NCBI GenBank assembly: GCA_030695285.1
Contig: JAUYTF010000267.1
Location: 1 to 16,318 of the forward strand
Direction of reading: 5' to 3'
DNA from: Eubacteriales bacterium
GTDB lineage: Bacteria > Bacillota > Clostridia > Christensenellales > CAG-138
DNA: 16,318 nucleotides
The notes beneath the pieces were generated by a model that worked only from the letters and a program-made list of their open reading frames with translations, searched no databases and had not been told where the DNA came from. A program made the position numbers and the translations under genes. Shown here in pieces: positions 14,143-16,318 of this stretch. Every line of letters starts with the position of its first letter. Within the stretch, counting starts at the first letter, position 1.

Positions 14143-15278
14143 CAGTTTTTCTCCTCATCCTGAGTTTCCGCCCATGCCTTGTAGAACGCCTCGGCAACAA
14201 TCCGATGCCCCAGTTGGTTCAGGTGTCCGCTCTGCATGGTCGTATTCGAAAACCCGTACGGAATCGCGTAGTCGGTTTCATATGCGCTTAAAAACGTATC
14301 GCCTGTATCCACAAACACGATGCCATTGTTTTTGCAGGCAGCGCGGAAATCGTCGTAGTAAAGCATATCGCGCGCGATCGAAATCGTTCCGTCCGGCTGA
14401 GTCAAAACCCCCGGATGATACAGTATGATGATCGGTTCTTGGTACGCCACGCGCAGTAATGCGAGCGCTCGATTCAAGGCATCATAATAACCGGAGTCTG
14501 TGCCGTCATCTCCGGCATCATCGTTGCCCGCCGTTTCCGCAGGAAGACTCTCCGGGTCGATATCCGAGTTGTCGTTGCTCGTTGCGTTCGCCTTGAGAGA
14601 GTTCCTAAAGCGCTCTATGCCGAATGCACCGGCAAAGCTAACGTCCATCGACTCTATCTGTTGACGCAGCAAAGCAATGATCGGGAGCACCCCGAGCGTA
14701 TCGTTCCTGATGCGTCTTGACAGGCTGAGCGATTGCGCTAGCGCTTCTCCCGCGCTGGAGGGTTCAAAATGCGACTGGTCCAGCGCCTTTCCTAAGTCCT
14801 CGCTCGAAAAACCCAATCTCGAAATTTCAATCATGATCGCATCCGCGTTTGGAAATTCTTCGATCGCCGCCTGAAAGCCTTTTACGATCAACGGCAGCGT
14901 ATGCCCTGCCGTGCCAATATTGTAGACCGTTCTGGCATCCGGATCGATCATGCGATTGAGCACGCTTGCCATCGTATCCCGCTGCATAACCTGCAAGCCT
15001 TCCGCATGCGAAGATCCCATCAAAAGAATATAGTTCTCGCTCAAGCGCAGTTTACTCGCATTGAGATACCCTTTTTCATCGACACGATTTATGCCATAGC
15101 CTTCCGCCCCGCGCACGATCCAGCTGTTCGGCGTGCGAATGCTTCTGGAATATGCGTTCTCGCGTTGGATAGAGCCTGCACCGCTCCGGTAAAAGAAGGA
15201 GATCAGGTTGGCGCAAAGCAACGCGATAGCGAGCGCAACGCACCATGACAGGATGTTTTGAACTGTCTTTTTCGTCAA
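14142..15278 (-). CDS. SGNH-hydrolase-like, membrane-anchored acetyltransferase partner
   Basis: A 378-residue protein with a single N-terminal membrane anchor (about 8-29) and an extracellular SGNH-like domain. LLMGSSHAEG (85-94) is block I with probable nucleophile Ser90; YNIGTAGHTL (119-128) is the block II/III area; SGHLNQLGHRI (350-360) carries the catalytic His352. The D before the usual D-x-x-H is replaced (S350), so the triad may be unusual. Residues ~232-262 form an Asp/Asn-rich, probably disordered insert. Start is TTG 15278, eight bases after AGGAGG; no in-frame ATG fits better. With the MBOAT gene it forms a two-step O-acetylation module: MBOAT exports the acyl group and this protein transfers it (inference from AlgJ/AlgX, PatB and DltD systems). 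Confidence 0.82.
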   Translation of the reverse strand: MTKKTVQNILSWCVALAIALLCANLISFFYRSGAGSIQRENAYSRSIRTPNSWIVRGAEGYGINRVDEKGYLNASKLRLSENYILLMGSSHAEGLQVMQRDTMASVLNRMIDPDARTVYNIGTAGHTLPLIVKGFQAAIEEFPNADAIMIEISRLGFSSEDLGKALDQSHFEPSSAGEALAQSLSLSRRIRNDTLGVLPIIALLRQQIESMDVSFAGAFGIERFRNSLKANATSNDNSDIDPESLPAETAGNDDAGDDGTDSGYYDALNRALALLRVAYQEPIIILYHPGVLTQPDGTISIARDMLYYDDFRAACKNNGIVFVDTGDTFLSAYETDYAIPYGFSNTTMQSGHLNQLGHRIVAEAFYKAWAETQDEEKN

Positions 15279-15306
15279 AGGCGCTGCCTCCTGTCATAGC
15301 TTGTTA

Positions 15307-15411
15307 GAAACCATTCCATTTGAATGATCTTTTGCCCAGTCCCTGTTCTGTCCGCGACGCGCACGATCGGATAAGAAACAATCTTTTCTGATTGTAGTAG
15401 CGAATGGTTTC
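15307..15411 (-). promoter_or_regulatory. Operator-like inverted repeat around the SGNH promoter
   Basis: GAAACCATTC at 15307-15316 and its perfect complement GAATGGTTTC at 15402-15411, with 85 bases between. One arm lies in the -35/-10 spacer, the other in the transcribed leader. The placement is typical of a repressor with two half sites or two operators. A smaller hairpin (ACAATC / GATTGT) lies at 15379-15396. Confidence 0.4.
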
Positions 15412-15419
15412 CGCGTCAA
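15391..15419 (-). promoter_or_regulatory. Promoter of the SGNH-MBOAT operon
   Basis: On the minus strand: -35 TTGACG (15419-15414), 17-base spacer, -10 TACAAT (15396-15391). Each hexamer has five of six consensus bases. Leader length is about 105 bases. Confidence 0.75.
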
Positions 15420-15630
15420 TACTTGCGTTTGCAAGAAAGGTTTACGCGCGCATCAAAGAAGCCGGCCCGGTTCATGCCCGGTGCCAGCTCAGTAGAAACT
15501 GATTCTGTTGCGCAATACAAACGCACATATTATAAATTATACTATATCATACCTTGTAACACTGACCATCCACAAATGTGCACCTCTGCAAACGTTCCAG
15601 CGGTGTTCTCAAACAGTTGTTTCCCTTGTA

Positions 15631-15677
15631 TCATCTTCTCTTCTGTTCTCTCATCTTCTCTTCTGTTCTCTCATCTT
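15631..15677. repeat. 20-bp tandem repeat (2.35 copies)
   Basis: Unit TCATCTTCTCTTCTGTTCTC at 15631-15650 and 15651-15670 (identical), then TCATCTT. One strand is pure pyrimidine apart from single A and G per unit. Confidence 0.9.
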
Positions 15678-15715
15678 TCGGCATTGACGCCAAACACACC
15701 ATAGCATTTTCTTGA

Positions 15716-15736
15716 TTTTGCTGTTTCACAGCAAAA
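15716..15736. terminator. Second hairpin behind the SH3b gene
   Basis: Perfect 8-base stem TTTTGCTG / CAGCAAAA with loop TTTCA. Read on the minus strand it follows the hairpin at 15741-15768, whose U-tract is part of this stem. It could be a back-up terminator or an alternative fold. Confidence 0.45.
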
Positions 15737-15740
15737 AGCA

Positions 15741-15768
15741 CAACGCCGGAAATAATCGTCCGGCGTTG
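15741..15768 (-). terminator. Terminator of the SH3b-domain gene
   Basis: Perfect 10-base stem CAACGCCGGA / TCCGGCGTTG with loop AATAATCG. On the minus strand the tail is TGCTTTTTG. It lies about 50 bases after the stop of the gene ending at 15815. Confidence 0.75.
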
Positions 15769-15814
15769 CGTTCTTCATGCGTTCATCACGTACGTGCTTA
15801 GAGAAAGCATCTTA

Positions 15815-16318
15815 TTATGAACCAGGCGTCACCGTCGGTACGGCGGTCGGAGTAGGAGTCGGCGTGGGAGTGGCCGTCGGCGTTGCTGTCGGCGTGACCG
15901 TCGGTGTGGCTGTCGGCGTTGCTGTCGGCGTGGGTGAGGGTGTCGCGGAGATAATCGTGATGTAGATAGCAAACACATAGCCGGTCTTGCCCGTTGCGTT
16001 TACCGTCAGCTGATACCAGTCGCCGGATTTTCCGAGCACCGTAACCGCCGTATCTTTCGCAAGTTTCCCCATGCTGGAATAGGTGGTAGCCGGGCCAGAG
16101 CGGAAATTGACGCCCCCGGCGTTGAGCTTACCTGCCTGACTGCCCGTAGGAGATGTGGTCGGCGTCGGCGTTGGTGTCGCTGCGCCCGGTGTGGGTGTCG
16201 GAGATGTGCTGGTCACCTTGACGAAGCTTGCGTAAACGTAGCCGGTCTTTTTAATCGCGATCGCAGTCACCTTATACCAATCCCCGCTCTTTTCGAGAAT
16301 CGTCACATCATCCAGCTT
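15815..16318 (-). CDS. SH3b-domain surface or secreted protein, C-terminal part
   Basis: The frame is open to the right edge, so the N-terminus is missing. From the edge: the end of one bacterial SH3 (SH3_3) domain (VTILEKSGDWYKV ... TGYVYASFVKV), a linker of Pro-Thr repeats, a complete second SH3b domain (LNAGGVNFRSGPATTYSSMG ... VLGKSGDWYQL ... TGYVFAIYI), and a ~45-residue tail of alternating T-P, A-T-P and V-T-P that ends the protein. SH3b domains bind peptidoglycan stems or other wall parts; Thr/Pro linkers are common in secreted Clostridia proteins and may be glycosylated. The ATG-like Met seen inside is a GTG valine codon of the first domain, not a start. No catalytic domain is in view; one may lie beyond the edge. 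Confidence 0.85.
   Translation of the reverse strand, partial: KLDDVTILEKSGDWYKVTAIAIKKTGYVYASFVKVTSTSPTPTPGAATPTPTPTTSPTGSQAGKLNAGGVNFRSGPATTYSSMGKLAKDTAVTVLGKSGDWYQLTVNATGKTGYVFAIYITIISATPSPTPTATPTATPTVTPTATPTATPTPTPTPTAVPTVTPGS
15833..15948 (-). repeat. 6/12-bp coding repeat of the Thr-Pro tail
   Basis: The plus strand shows repeated GTCGGCGTTGCT, GTCGGCGTG and GTCGGTGTGGCT variants. They encode T-P-T-A-T-P type repeats on the minus strand. Such tracts change length easily by slippage in multiples of six bases without breaking the frame. Confidence 0.85.

Larger units (their letters stand above)
15420..15740. other. Non-coding spacer upstream of the SGNH operon
   Basis: About 320 bases without a convincing gene. 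It contains an AT-rich patch (15528-15551, TATTATAAATTATAC-type sequence) that could hold a promoter in either direction, the 20-bp tandem repeat at 15631-15677 and a hairpin at 15716-15736. A 93-codon plus-strand frame exists but has no ribosome binding site and a composition unlike a protein. Confidence 0.5.

Noticed and set aside
15423..15704. 93-codon plus-strand frame
   Set aside because: It spans a tandem repeat, overlaps the SGNH promoter region, lacks a ribosome binding site and has low-complexity Ser/Leu runs. Not called as a gene.

Overview
The window looks like a chromosomal segment of a Gram-positive anaerobe of the Clostridia type (Bacillota). The reasons are strong GGAGG ribosome binding sites, sigma-A-type promoters, short intrinsic terminators, ATGA/TGATG overlaps in polycistronic units, a secreted or surface protein with SH3b domains joined by Pro/Thr linkers, and moderately high GC. 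A Christensenella-like lineage would fit, but that is only an impression. No rRNA, tRNA, CRISPR array, insertion sequence or phage gene was seen.

Left part (1-3785, minus strand): one operon from a good promoter at 3757-3785. In transcription order it holds a GNAT-like protein, a thiolase-fold protein, its DUF35 zinc-ribbon/OB-fold partner, a DUF2877 (AllH/YlbF-like) protein, two tiny coupled ORFs, and the start of an FdrA (AllF-like) gene that leaves the window. FdrA plus DUF2877 are subunits of the oxamate carbamoyltransferase/acyl-CoA-synthetase-like group. Here they sit with a thiolase-DUF35 pair whose thiolase has Pro where the nucleophilic Cys should be. Between DUF2877 and fdrA, a 74-bp segment carrying a ribosome binding site, a start codon and the first 20 codons of fdrA is tandemly duplicated. 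This makes two 25-residue ORFs chained by ATGA overlaps. This operon is the most unusual part of the window.

Middle part (4087-9225): pfkA (ATP-dependent phosphofructokinase) with its own promoter and terminator; an alpha/beta hydrolase; a convergent two-gene unit of an acyltransferase-3 membrane protein and a possible C39-like cysteine-peptidase-fold protein; then galactose mutarotase (galM) ending in a bidirectional terminator.

Right-middle part (9224-12622): an operon read leftwards from a clear promoter at 11231-11259, with an RlmI-like 23S rRNA methyltransferase followed by two small immunity-like genes (DUF5071 and an Imm59-like protein) without any visible toxin. Divergent from it is corA (Mg2+ transporter), whose leader has two perfect inverted repeats and a possible leader peptide.

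Right part (12724-16318, minus strand): an SGNH-type protein and an MBOAT O-acyltransferase, overlapping by one base, form a likely cell-envelope polysaccharide O-acetylation module. Its promoter has an operator-like inverted repeat. The 536-bp gap to the next gene contains tandem repeats and stacked hairpins. Last is the C-terminal part of an SH3b-domain surface protein with a Thr/Pro-rich tail, cut by the window edge.
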